Shown here: positions 12,957 to 19,696 of the stretch, one piece after another
How the letters are laid out: each line of letters begins with the position of its first letter
Numbering within the stretch: position 1 is the stretch's first letter
Origin: an uncultured Lachnospiraceae bacterium
GTDB taxonomy: Bacteria > Bacillota > Clostridia > Lachnospirales > Lachnospiraceae
NCBI GenBank assembly: GCA_910585715.1
Contig: CAJUEX010000058.1
Coordinates: 1-19,696, forward strand
DNA length: 19,696 bases
Direction of reading: 5' to 3'
The notes under the pieces: generated by a model
Seen by the model: only the letters and a program-made list of their open reading frames with translations
What the model was told of the DNA's origin: nothing
Databases searched by the model: none
Translations under genes and position numbers: made by a program

Positions 12957-14189
12957 ATGGCAAAAATAATACCATTTAAAGCAATCAGACCCAAAAAAGG
13001 GCTGGAAAAGAATATTGCGGCACTGCCTTACGATGTGTACAGCAGGCAGGAAGCAAAAGAAGAAGTAAAAAAGGAACCGCTTTCTTTTTTAAGAATCGAC
13101 AGGGCGGAAACACAGTTTGACGACAGCGTGAATACATATGCTGACTGTGTATATCAAAAGGCAAGCGATATTTTATGGGATATGGTAAGGGAGGAACAGT
13201 TTATAACTGATAAGGCTCCCTATTATTACATTTATGAATTGACTATGGGGGGCAGGAGCCAGACAGGGATAGCAGCTTGTGCCAGCGTGGATGATTACAT
13301 AAATGAGACAATAAAAAAGCATGAAAATACAAGAGAGGACAAGGAACTTGACAGAATCTGCCATATAGATACCTGTAATGCACAAACGGGTCCAATCTTT
13401 TTAGCGTATCATTCCAATGAAATAATAAACGGAATTGTGAAGAAGGTAAAGGAAAGAGAAATGCTTTATGACTTTGTGGCAAATGACGGGATAAGGCACA
13501 GAGTCTGGGTAATTGAAGAAAAGGAGGATATGGAAGCCATTGAAAAGGCATTTTCTTCAATGAACTCCATTTATATTGCAGACGGGCATCATCGCTGTGC
13601 TTCCGCAGTCAAGGTGTCTTTGAAAAGAAGAAAGGCAAATCCCCGGTTTACCGGAGAAGAAGAGTTTAATTACTTTCTTTCTGTGTTGTTTCCGGATGAC
13701 CAGTTGATGATTATGGATTATAACCGGGTAGTAAAGGACTTAAACGGTTATAGTGAAGAGGAATTTTTGGAAAAGGTCCGGGAAAATTTTGTGGTTGAGC
13801 CCTCCCAAAAGGGGAAGCCTGACCATAAAGGAGTTTTTTCCATGTATCTTGGGAATACTTGGTATAAGCTGACCGGAAAAGAATATGTGTATTCAGATGA
13901 TGTGGTAGAGGGGCTGGATGTGTCCATTTTACAGAATTATCTGTTACAGCCGATTCTTGGAATCAACGAACCTAAAACGGACAGGCGCATTGATTTTGTA
14001 GGAGGCATAAGAGGGATCTCCGAGCTGGAAAGACGGGTTTCTAAGGATTGTAAGGTGGCATTTGCATTACATCCCACATCGATTACAGAATTGTTCGGGG
14101 TGGCAGATGCAGGCCGTCTGATGCCTCCCAAGTCTACATGGTTTGAGCCGAAGCTTCGAAGCGGACTGTTTATACACAGTATTAAATAA
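12957..14189 (+). CDS. DUF1015 family protein
   Basis: A 410-residue cytoplasmic protein of the DUF1015 family (PF06245). Family hallmarks are the opening IIPFKAIRP (4-12), ALPYDVYSR (22-30), FLRIDR (44-49), the KHENTREDKE segment (121-130) and ADGHHR (208-213). In this family the ADGHHR box resembles the active-site loop of ParB/Srx-fold proteins, some of which phosphorylate free serine. That link is inference, since family members are often found near serine-biosynthesis genes, but none is adjacent here. It follows the small helical protein by 26 bases and precedes glgB by about 70 bases with no terminator. The ATG at 12957 is preceded by AGGGGGT. Function remains unproven; an enzyme acting on a small phosphorylated metabolite is my best guess. 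Confidence 0.85.
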   Translation: MAKIIPFKAIRPKKGLEKNIAALPYDVYSRQEAKEEVKKEPLSFLRIDRAETQFDDSVNTYADCVYQKASDILWDMVREEQFITDKAPYYYIYELTMGGRSQTGIAACASVDDYINETIKKHENTREDKELDRICHIDTCNAQTGPIFLAYHSNEIINGIVKKVKEREMLYDFVANDGIRHRVWVIEEKEDMEAIEKAFSSMNSIYIADGHHRCASAVKVSLKRRKANPRFTGEEEFNYFLSVLFPDDQLMIMDYNRVVKDLNGYSEEEFLEKVRENFVVEPSQKGKPDHKGVFSMYLGNTWYKLTGKEYVYSDDVVEGLDVSILQNYLLQPILGINEPKTDRRIDFVGGIRGISELERRVSKDCKVAFALHPTSITELFGVADAGRLMPPKSTWFEPKLRSGLFIHSIK

Positions 14190-14226
14190 AGAACAAAAAC
14201 GGAACCAGATTATAAAAACAGCAAAA

Positions 14227-14242
14227 TCCCTTGAAAAAGGGA
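14227..14242 (+). other. Small perfect hairpin just upstream of the glgB ribosome site
   Basis: TCCCTT (14227-14232), a GAAA tetraloop and AAGGGA (14237-14242) form a 6-base-pair stem with a GNRA-type loop. It lies 5 bases upstream of the GGAAGGAG ribosome site of glgB. It has no U-run. It could mark an mRNA processing or stability site in the operon transcript, but chance cannot be excluded for so short a stem. Confidence 0.4.
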
Positions 14243-14258
14243 ATGGGAAGGAGCATTC

Positions 14259-16736
14259 ATGACAAAAAAATTATATAAATTGATGAATTGGGCAGAAATT
14301 GAAGGAATCGTATATTCAGAAGAGGATAATCCGCATAAGCTTCTTGGAATCACGCAGGTTACAGGAGGTACTCTCGTTCAATTCTTTTATCCGAATGCGA
14401 AAAAGGTAACTGTGGTTACGAAAAGCTCTTCAACAAAAATGGAGCAGGTGGATGAAGAGGGATATTTTGCAGCGCTTCTTCCTAAGGTTCAAAAAACGGA
14501 ATATCATTTTTCAGTAGAATTTCAGGATGGCTCCAAAAAGGAAATCATAGACCCCTATCAGTTTGAGCCGGTTATTACAAAAAAGGATACGGAAAAGTTC
14601 AATCATGGAATCCATTACAGCATATACAGGATTTTAGGGGCTCATCCCATGAAAATAAACGGAATTGCGGGCGTACATTTTGCAGTGTGGGCGCCAAATG
14701 CCATGCGTGTCAGCGTGGTAGGGGATTTTAATAACTGGGATGGCAGAATACATCAGATGCGAAGGCTGTGGGATTCCGGTATTTTTGAAATATTTATTCC
14801 GGATGCAAAAGAAGGGGATAATTACAAATTTGAAATTAAGATTAGAGGCGGGCTGACTTATTTAAAGGCAGACCCCTATGCCTCCTGTTCCCAGCTTCGT
14901 CCTGAAAATGCTTCTGTAGTTGCGAATCTGGAAGGGTTTGCATGGGAGGACGAAGAATGGCTTTTGGAAAGAAAGAAATCAGATATAGGAAAGGCGCCTA
15001 TGAGCGTATATGAGCTTCATTTAGGCTCCTTCCGAAAGCCTGAGGAGGAGGACAGGGATTTTTATAATTACAGGGAGCTTGCCCCCATGATTATAGAATA
15101 TGTAAAGGAAATGGGATATACCCATATCGAGCTTATGCCTGTGATGGAGCATCCTTTTGATGCCTCCTGGGGATATCAGGTAATTGGTTATTATTCTCCA
15201 ACTTCCCGTTATGGCTCCCCTGAAGATTTTATGTATTTCATGAATGAAATGCATAAAAATAACATTGGGGTGATTTTGGACTGGGTCCCGGCCCATTTTC
15301 CAAGGGATACTCACGGGCTTTCCAATTTTGACGGTACCTGCCTTTATGAGCATGAGGACCCGAGACAGGGCTTCCATCCTCACTGGGGCACTTTAATTTT
15401 CAATTATGGAAGGCCGGAGGTAAAAAATTATTTAATTGCCAATGCACTTTACTGGATCAGAGAATTTCATGCGGATGGCATCCGAATGGATGCAGTTGCT
15501 TCCATGCTCTATCTTGATTACGGAAAACAGGATGGAGAATGGATACCAAACATTTACGGCGGAAAGGAAAATCTGGAGGCAATTGAATTTTTGAAGCATT
15601 TAAACAGCATTATTCATAAGGAAAAATCCGGCGCCCTTGTAATTGCAGAGGAATCCACCGCATGGCCGAAGATTACAGGAGATTTGGAAGAGGACGGGCT
15701 GGGCTTTGACTTAAAATGGAATATGGGCTGGATGAATGATTTTACCAATTATATGAAATATGACCCGTTTTTCAGGGGACAGCATCACGGAGAGCTTACG
15801 TTCAGCATGATTTATGCTTATAGTGAGAAATTTATGCTTGTGCTGTCTCATGATGAAGTGGTACATGGAAAGGCATCCATGATAGGGAAGATGCCGGGAG
15901 AAATTCCGGATAAATTCAATAACCTGAAGGCTGCATATGGTTATATGATGGCACATCCGGGGAAAAAGCTGTTGTTCATGGGACAGGATATCGGTGAATT
16001 TGATGAATGGAATGAGGAGCGGGAAGTGGAATGGAACCTGCTTGAAAAGGACAATCATCAGGGATTGAACCGCTTTGTAAGAGAATGTAATTATTTTTAC
16101 AAGAATCATCCTGCCTTATATGGTACGGATTTTGACAGCCAAGGTTTTGAATGGATTAACAATATTTCTGCAAATGAAAATGTGATTGTCTTTTTAAGAA
16201 AGACGGATAAAGAAGAGGAGACCCTTTTAGTTGTCTGCAATTTTGCCAATGAAGAAAGAAAGAACTACAAAATTGGAGTTCCTTATCCGGGAAAATATAA
16301 GGAAATTTTAAACAGTGACAGTAAGGAGTTTGGCGGAAAGGACTGTATTAACAGCAGGGTGTTAAAAAGCGAAGAGTCAGAATGTGACGACAGGGAAAAT
16401 TCCATTCAGATTAAGATGCCGGCTCTTTCCGCACAAATTTTTTCCTATACGCCTTTTACCAAAAAGGAGCAGGAAGAAATTGCTGCAAAGAAGGAAGAAG
16501 CCAGAAGAAAAGCAATCGAAGAGGCTAGAAGGAGAGCTGAAAAGGAAGCAAGGGAGGCTGCCAGAAATGCGGCAAGGGAAGCAATGCGAATTGCAAAAGA
16601 AGCGGCAGCAAAAGCAAAGGCAGCAAAAGCAGAGGCATTAAAGGAAGAAAAGGAAGCGGAGGCATTGATGAAAAAAGCCGAGGAGCTGAAGAGACTGGCG
16701 GAACAGTCAGGAAAGCCAAATGGTGACAAACAATAG
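14259..16736 (+). CDS. glgB: 1,4-alpha-glucan branching enzyme with a long charged helical C-terminal tail
   Basis: Introduces alpha-1,6 branches into glycogen by cutting and transferring alpha-1,4 chains (GH13 family). The 825-residue protein begins with an N1 domain (about 1-110) and a CBM48 domain (about 125-225, with FAVWAPNAMRVSVVGDFNNW). The catalytic barrel follows, with nucleophile Asp411 in GIRMDAVAS, acid/base Glu464 in IAEESTAWP, and Asp532 in LSHDEVVHGK. The all-beta C-terminal domain ends near residue 730. It is followed by about 90 residues of Lys/Glu/Ala/Arg-rich sequence (from about 737), which should form a long single helix or coiled coil. Typical GlgB proteins end without this. 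Ribosome site AAGGAG lies 5 bases before the ATG. glgC, glgA and glgP are not in the window, so this gene is separate from a glycogen operon. Confidence 0.95.
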   Translation: MTKKLYKLMNWAEIEGIVYSEEDNPHKLLGITQVTGGTLVQFFYPNAKKVTVVTKSSSTKMEQVDEEGYFAALLPKVQKTEYHFSVEFQDGSKKEIIDPYQFEPVITKKDTEKFNHGIHYSIYRILGAHPMKINGIAGVHFAVWAPNAMRVSVVGDFNNWDGRIHQMRRLWDSGIFEIFIPDAKEGDNYKFEIKIRGGLTYLKADPYASCSQLRPENASVVANLEGFAWEDEEWLLERKKSDIGKAPMSVYELHLGSFRKPEEEDRDFYNYRELAPMIIEYVKEMGYTHIELMPVMEHPFDASWGYQVIGYYSPTSRYGSPEDFMYFMNEMHKNNIGVILDWVPAHFPRDTHGLSNFDGTCLYEHEDPRQGFHPHWGTLIFNYGRPEVKNYLIANALYWIREFHADGIRMDAVASMLYLDYGKQDGEWIPNIYGGKENLEAIEFLKHLNSIIHKEKSGALVIAEESTAWPKITGDLEEDGLGFDLKWNMGWMNDFTNYMKYDPFFRGQHHGELTFSMIYAYSEKFMLVLSHDEVVHGKASMIGKMPGEIPDKFNNLKAAYGYMMAHPGKKLLFMGQDIGEFDEWNEEREVEWNLLEKDNHQGLNRFVRECNYFYKNHPALYGTDFDSQGFEWINNISANENVIVFLRKTDKEEETLLVVCNFANEERKNYKIGVPYPGKYKEILNSDSKEFGGKDCINSRVLKSEESECDDRENSIQIKMPALSAQIFSYTPFTKKEQEEIAAKKEEARRKAIEEARRRAEKEAREAARNAAREAMRIAKEAAAKAKAAKAEALKEEKEAEALMKKAEELKRLAEQSGKPNGDKQ

Positions 16737-16760
16737 AAACAGACTATTCATAAGAAACGG

Positions 16761-16781
16761 AAAGGAGCATAAAATGTAATG
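16761..16781 (+). promoter_or_regulatory. Ribosome site followed by start-stop ATGTAA overlapping the mscS start
   Basis: AAAGGAG (16761-16767) lies 6 bases before an ATG at 16774-16776, which is followed at once by TAA (16777-16779). The last base of that TAA is the first base of the mscS ATG (16779-16781). The Shine-Dalgarno spacing fits the start-stop codon pair better than the mscS ATG, which is 11 bases away. Ribosomes may therefore bind at the one-codon frame and reinitiate on mscS, or this may simply be a harmless overlap. Confidence 0.55.
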
Positions 16782-17642
16782 AATCAATCCGGAGATGAAG
16801 TCGTGGTAGAAAATATTGAAGAGAACATCGGACTGTTACAAAGCTATTTAAAGCAGTTGCCGGAAAAAGCATTGGATTTAGGCTTAAGAGTGCTTTTTGC
16901 ACTAATCTTTCTGCTTCTTGGAATGCAGGTTATTAAAATTATCCGTAAGATTGTAAGGCGTTCCTGTAAAAAGGCAAATGCCGACCCGGGCGTAATGCAG
17001 TTTCTGGATTCCTTTATTAAAATGGCACTGTATGTATTGCTGGCATTTATGATTGCCTCGGGCTTTGGACTGGATGCTGCCAGCGTGGTGGCAGTGGTAG
17101 GTTCTGCGGGAGTTGCAATCGGTCTTGCCCTGCAGGGAAGCCTTTCCAATCTGGCAGGAGGAGTTTTAATTCTTTTGCTGAAGCCTTTCCGTATAGGTGA
17201 TTACATTATTGAAGACAGCAAGGGGCATGAAGGGACTGTTACGGAAATCCAGCTTTTTTTCACCAGGCTTACAACAGCAGACGGGAAAATCGTGGTGCTT
17301 CCAAACGGCACTCTGGCAAATACCAGCCTGACTAATGTAACTATGGCGGCGGACAGAAGGCTGGATGTGCTGGTGGGCATATCCTATGAGGCGGATTTGA
17401 AAAAGGCAAAGGAATGCGTGCTGAATGTACTAAAGGAAGATGAAAGCACCCTTAAGGATATGGAGCTTATTTCTTTTGTGGAGTCACTTGAAAGCTCCGA
17501 AGTGGTAATCGGCGGAAGGTGCCATGTGAAAAATGAAGATTATTTTCAGGCAAAGTGGCGCATTACGGAAAATATAAAGCTTGCCATGGATGAAAATGGG
17601 ATTTCCATTCCTTATCCTCAATTGGATGTTCATTTTCCTTGA
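16779..17642 (+). CDS. MscS-family small-conductance mechanosensitive channel
   Basis: Membrane channel that opens under tension to release solutes during osmotic downshock. The 287 residues match the E. coli MscS length. Hydrophobic segments are at about 33-55 (TM1), 76-97 (TM2) and 99-132 (TM3). TM3 contains the Gly/Ala-rich pore helix VVGSAGVAIGLALQGSLSNL and the following LLLKPFRIGDYI, which is the most conserved part of the family. The cytoplasmic beta domain follows, with TVTEIQLFFT (153-162) and VVLPNGTL (172-179), and an alpha/beta end domain. It acts as a homoheptamer in known relatives. It is last in the operon with glgB, 42 bases after that stop codon, and is followed by a terminator. 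A start-stop ATGTAA overlaps its start and may limit its translation. Confidence 0.94.
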   Translation: MNQSGDEVVVENIEENIGLLQSYLKQLPEKALDLGLRVLFALIFLLLGMQVIKIIRKIVRRSCKKANADPGVMQFLDSFIKMALYVLLAFMIASGFGLDAASVVAVVGSAGVAIGLALQGSLSNLAGGVLILLLKPFRIGDYIIEDSKGHEGTVTEIQLFFTRLTTADGKIVVLPNGTLANTSLTNVTMAADRRLDVLVGISYEADLKKAKECVLNVLKEDESTLKDMELISFVESLESSEVVIGGRCHVKNEDYFQAKWRITENIKLAMDENGISIPYPQLDVHFP

Positions 17643-17682
17643 CTTTTCCATAAGCCTGCCATATAATGAATAGGATTCGTAA

Positions 17683-17720
17683 AAAGACAGCACTCTCTTA
17701 AACGAGTGGTGTCTTTTTTT
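17683..17720 (+). terminator. Intrinsic terminator after mscS
   Basis: AAAGACAGCACTC (17683-17695) pairs with GAGTGGTGTCTTT (17704-17716) with one mismatch, an 8-base loop and a T-run to 17720. The complementary A-run on the left side means it could work on both strands. It closes the operon that starts near 12626 and stands 12 bases before hairpin element C. Confidence 0.92.
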
Positions 17721-17731
17721 GGGCAATTTGA

Positions 17732-17947
17732 CAACAGTTCAGACAGAAGTTCCCCCGCAGAATCGGGATGGAAATCTGGCTGAACATGTTTCTACGTCGT
17801 CACGCTCCTGCTCTGATAAAAACGCAGCAGTGCTAAGCTCGAAAATACCTCGCTAAGCACTGGCGATTTTATAAGGACTCCTTAAGAAATCATGTTCAGC
17901 CAGATTTCCATCCCGATTCTGCGGGGGAACTGCTGTCTGAACTGTTG
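17732..17947 (+). repeat. Large hairpin element C
   Basis: Left arm 17732-17788 and right arm 17891-17947 are inverted complements at 56 of 57 positions. The core (17789-17890) is 102 bases and differs from that of element A at about five positions. Two of these, C to T in the first strand (TCGCC to TCGTC) and G to A opposite AGT (GCT to ACT), keep pairing in the proposed inner fold. It lies between the mscS terminator and the DEAD-box helicase start, in the same orientation as element A. If the helicase promoter lies upstream of it, the hairpin would be in the 5' leader, but I find no consensus promoter there. Confidence 0.9.
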
Positions 17948-18005
17948 CGGTAGTTGCAATGTGAATGTTGTCAGGAAAAGAAAAAAAGAAAGGAAATATC
18001 AGGTA

Positions 18006-19580
18006 ATGGAACAGCAACAAGTAATGGAACAAGAATGCATTCGATATAAAGATTCGGAAATTGACCGCAGAATTATAAAAGCGGTGGAGGAAATGGGGTT
18101 TGAATATATGACGCCAATTCAGGAACAGGCAATTCCCGTTTTGCTGGAAGGAAGAGATGTGATTGGACAGGCTCAGACCGGAACGGGAAAAACAGCAGCC
18201 TTTGGAATTCCGGTTTTACAAAGCATAAATCCGGAAAATAAAAACCTTCAGGCTGTGATTTTGTGTCCTACCAGAGAGCTTGCCATACAGGCGGCGGAAG
18301 AAATGCGGCGTTTTTCCAAGTATATGCACGGCATTAAGATTCTGCCTGTTTATGGGGGACAGGAAATATATAAGCAGATAAAGAACTTAAAATGCGGCGT
18401 GCAGATTGTTGTCGGAACACCGGGAAGAGTTATGGACCACATGCGCCGTAAGACTTTAAAAATGCAGGATGTGAAGCTGGTAGTATTGGATGAGGCAGAT
18501 GAAATGCTGAACATGGGCTTTCGGGAGGATATGGAAACAATCCTGAAAGAGATACCGGAAGGTCATCAGACGGCTCTTTTTTCCGCTACCATGCCCCAAA
18601 GCATTTTAGACATTACAGATACTTACCAAAAGGATGCGGTACAGGTAAAGGTAGCCGCCAAGGAGCTGACCGTACCTCTAATCAAGCAATATTATTATCC
18701 TATAAAGAAGGAATACAAAGAAGAGGCTGTAAGCCGTTTATTGGAATGCTACAATGTAAAACGCTCCCTGATTTTCTGTAATACAAAAAGAATGGTGGAT
18801 GAACTTTCAAAAAGCCTGAAGAACAGAGGCTATCTGGCAGAAGGCCTTCATGGGGATTTGACACAGGGCCAGCGGGACATGGTTATGAGCCGCTTCCGAA
18901 GCGGCAATCTGGAAATTCTCATTGCAACGGACGTGGCGGCAAGGGGAATTGATGTGGATGACGTAGAGGCAGTATTTAATTATGACGTGCCTCAGGATAT
19001 CGAATATTATGTGCATAGAATCGGGCGTACCGGAAGGGCCGGCAAAGAGGGAAAAGCCTTTACTTTAGTTTGCGGACGGGAAATATATAAAATCCGGGAA
19101 ATCGAAAGAATCTGTAAAACAAAAATGGAAGAAAAAAAGGTTCCTTCCGCAAAGGCAGCCATTGCCAAAAGAGCCAATAAAATTATGAACAATGCATTAG
19201 AGGGCGCATGGGATGAAAAAGAAGCCCAGACTATGAGAAGGATGGAGAACTTCATTGAAAAGAAGCTGGAAGAGTGTCAGATTTCCCCACAGCTACTTGC
19301 GGCAGCCCTGCTGAAAATGAATATGGGCGAAGATATTTATGGAATAACAGAAGAAATCACTGTGGAGCTTCCCAAAAAGAAGTTGGGAAAACGCGGCATG
19401 AAGCAGCCGGAAAAGAACCGGGAAAAATCCGGGAAGTTCCAGGGAAGCAAAAAGGGCAAGGGTGCGTTTTTGAAAAAAGGGGAAAAGGAAGAGGCAAAAT
19501 GGTTGAAAAAGGATAAAAAGGCGGTTGCCAAGGAATGGTTGAAGAAGGAGAAGAGGCATTCTAAGAAGAAGGGGAAATAA
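18006..19580 (+). CDS. DEAD-box ATP-dependent RNA helicase
   Basis: Unwinds short RNA duplexes with ATP; bacterial relatives act in ribosome assembly, cold adaptation and mRNA decay. From ATG 18006 it has 524 residues. Motifs are complete: Q-motif MTPIQEQAIP (35-44), Walker A AQTGTGKT (56-63), PTREL (88-92), TPGR (138-141), DEAD (162-165), SAT (193-195), ATDVAARGIDV (307-317) and HRIGRTGR (337-344). After the helicase core (about 370) comes a helical region, then a strongly basic Lys/Gly-rich tail (about 455-524) suited to RNA binding. The frame stays open upstream to an ATG at 17892 in hairpin element C, but the residues there match the repeat arm, not a helicase. AGGA at 17991 precedes the chosen start by 11 bases, slightly long. 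CshA/CsdA-like by architecture, exact paralogue uncertain. Confidence 0.94.
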   Translation: MEQQQVMEQECIRYKDSEIDRRIIKAVEEMGFEYMTPIQEQAIPVLLEGRDVIGQAQTGTGKTAAFGIPVLQSINPENKNLQAVILCPTRELAIQAAEEMRRFSKYMHGIKILPVYGGQEIYKQIKNLKCGVQIVVGTPGRVMDHMRRKTLKMQDVKLVVLDEADEMLNMGFREDMETILKEIPEGHQTALFSATMPQSILDITDTYQKDAVQVKVAAKELTVPLIKQYYYPIKKEYKEEAVSRLLECYNVKRSLIFCNTKRMVDELSKSLKNRGYLAEGLHGDLTQGQRDMVMSRFRSGNLEILIATDVAARGIDVDDVEAVFNYDVPQDIEYYVHRIGRTGRAGKEGKAFTLVCGREIYKIREIERICKTKMEEKKVPSAKAAIAKRANKIMNNALEGAWDEKEAQTMRRMENFIEKKLEECQISPQLLAAALLKMNMGEDIYGITEEITVELPKKKLGKRGMKQPEKNREKSGKFQGSKKGKGAFLKKGEKEEAKWLKKDKKAVAKEWLKKEKRHSKKKGK

Positions 19581-19652
19581 AAAAAGGGGGGATTGATAAG
19601 GAGGACGCAGGAGCCGGTCTCTTAGATAGAAGTCTTTCGGGGGGAGTGTAAT

Positions 19653-19696
19653 ATAAAGTGTGTAAGTTACCGGTAACAAAAACTTACGCACTTTAT
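19653..19696 (+). other. Nested palindrome at the window end, possible terminator of the helicase gene
   Basis: The 16-base arms at 19653-19668 and 19681-19696 pair with one G-U position. Inside them lies a perfect 12-base palindrome, GTTACCGGTAAC (19666-19677), which gives an alternative fold. The window ends exactly on the last paired base, so whether a T-run follows cannot be seen. It lies about 70 bases after the helicase stop. A rho-independent terminator or part of a longer inverted element are both possible. Confidence 0.55.

Noticed and set aside
16445..16729. Minus-strand Ala/Ser/Phe-rich frame, and a second plus-strand frame at 16384-16641, over the glgB tail
   Set aside because: Both are shadows of the repetitive tail codons and lack ribosome sites. 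The glgB frame itself continues without interruption.
10131..17947. The three large repeats as a CRISPR array or an insertion sequence
   Set aside because: There is no regular spacer-repeat layout. The copies are kilobases apart and in both orientations, and no transposase or cas gene is present.

Overview
The window looks like a piece of the chromosome of a low-to-mid GC anaerobic Firmicute, most likely a Lachnospiraceae member of the Blautia/Ruminococcus/Dorea type. This rests on overall base composition, strong AGGAGG-type ribosome binding sites, TTGACA/TATAAT promoters, the archaeal/fungal-type aspartate-semialdehyde dehydrogenase, and a core-genome mix of genes. I see no phage, conjugation, transposase or CRISPR genes. 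The taxonomic call is inference.

Layout. 1-432: a promoter and a tRNA-Thr(CGT), then a gene-free stretch with a perfect palindrome. 433-2039 (minus strand): an ABC importer permease and ATPase, translationally coupled through an ATGA overlap, with no substrate-binding protein. 2040-2218: a divergent intergenic region with an argH promoter. 2219-10123 (plus): argH, asd, an EAL-type c-di-GMP phosphodiesterase with a broken GGDEF site, an AAA ATPase with a DUF234-like C-terminus, and topB. A GC-rich folded spacer lies before the ATPase. 10422-12264: a stand-alone left-handed beta-helix (GlmU-like) protein and an orphan TrpX-type lipoprotein, ending in a strong terminator. 12658-17642: a small helical protein, a DUF1015 protein, glgB with an unusual charged helical tail, and an MscS channel, driven by a consensus promoter and closed by a terminator. 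18006-19580: a DEAD-box RNA helicase, followed by a nested palindrome cut by the window end.

The most unusual content is a family of three large hairpin elements (A 10131-10386, B 12338-12560 on the opposite strand, C 17732-17947). Each has a nearly identical core of about 102 bases that can itself fold. The core is enclosed by inverted arms of 57-77 bases that match 96-98% within a copy but differ clearly between copies. The two arms of each copy have therefore changed together. This is the pattern expected of a structured RNA, or of a palindrome kept matched by template-switch or conversion events. No protein is encoded in the elements. Two of them supply a misleading in-frame ATG to the gene that follows.

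Functionally the genes are mostly housekeeping: arginine and aspartate-family amino acid synthesis, c-di-GMP turnover, DNA topology, glycogen branching, osmotic protection and RNA remodelling. Smaller oddities include a start-stop AUGUAA directly in front of mscS, a degenerate nuclease motif in the DUF234-like protein, and two unmatched halves of ABC transporters.
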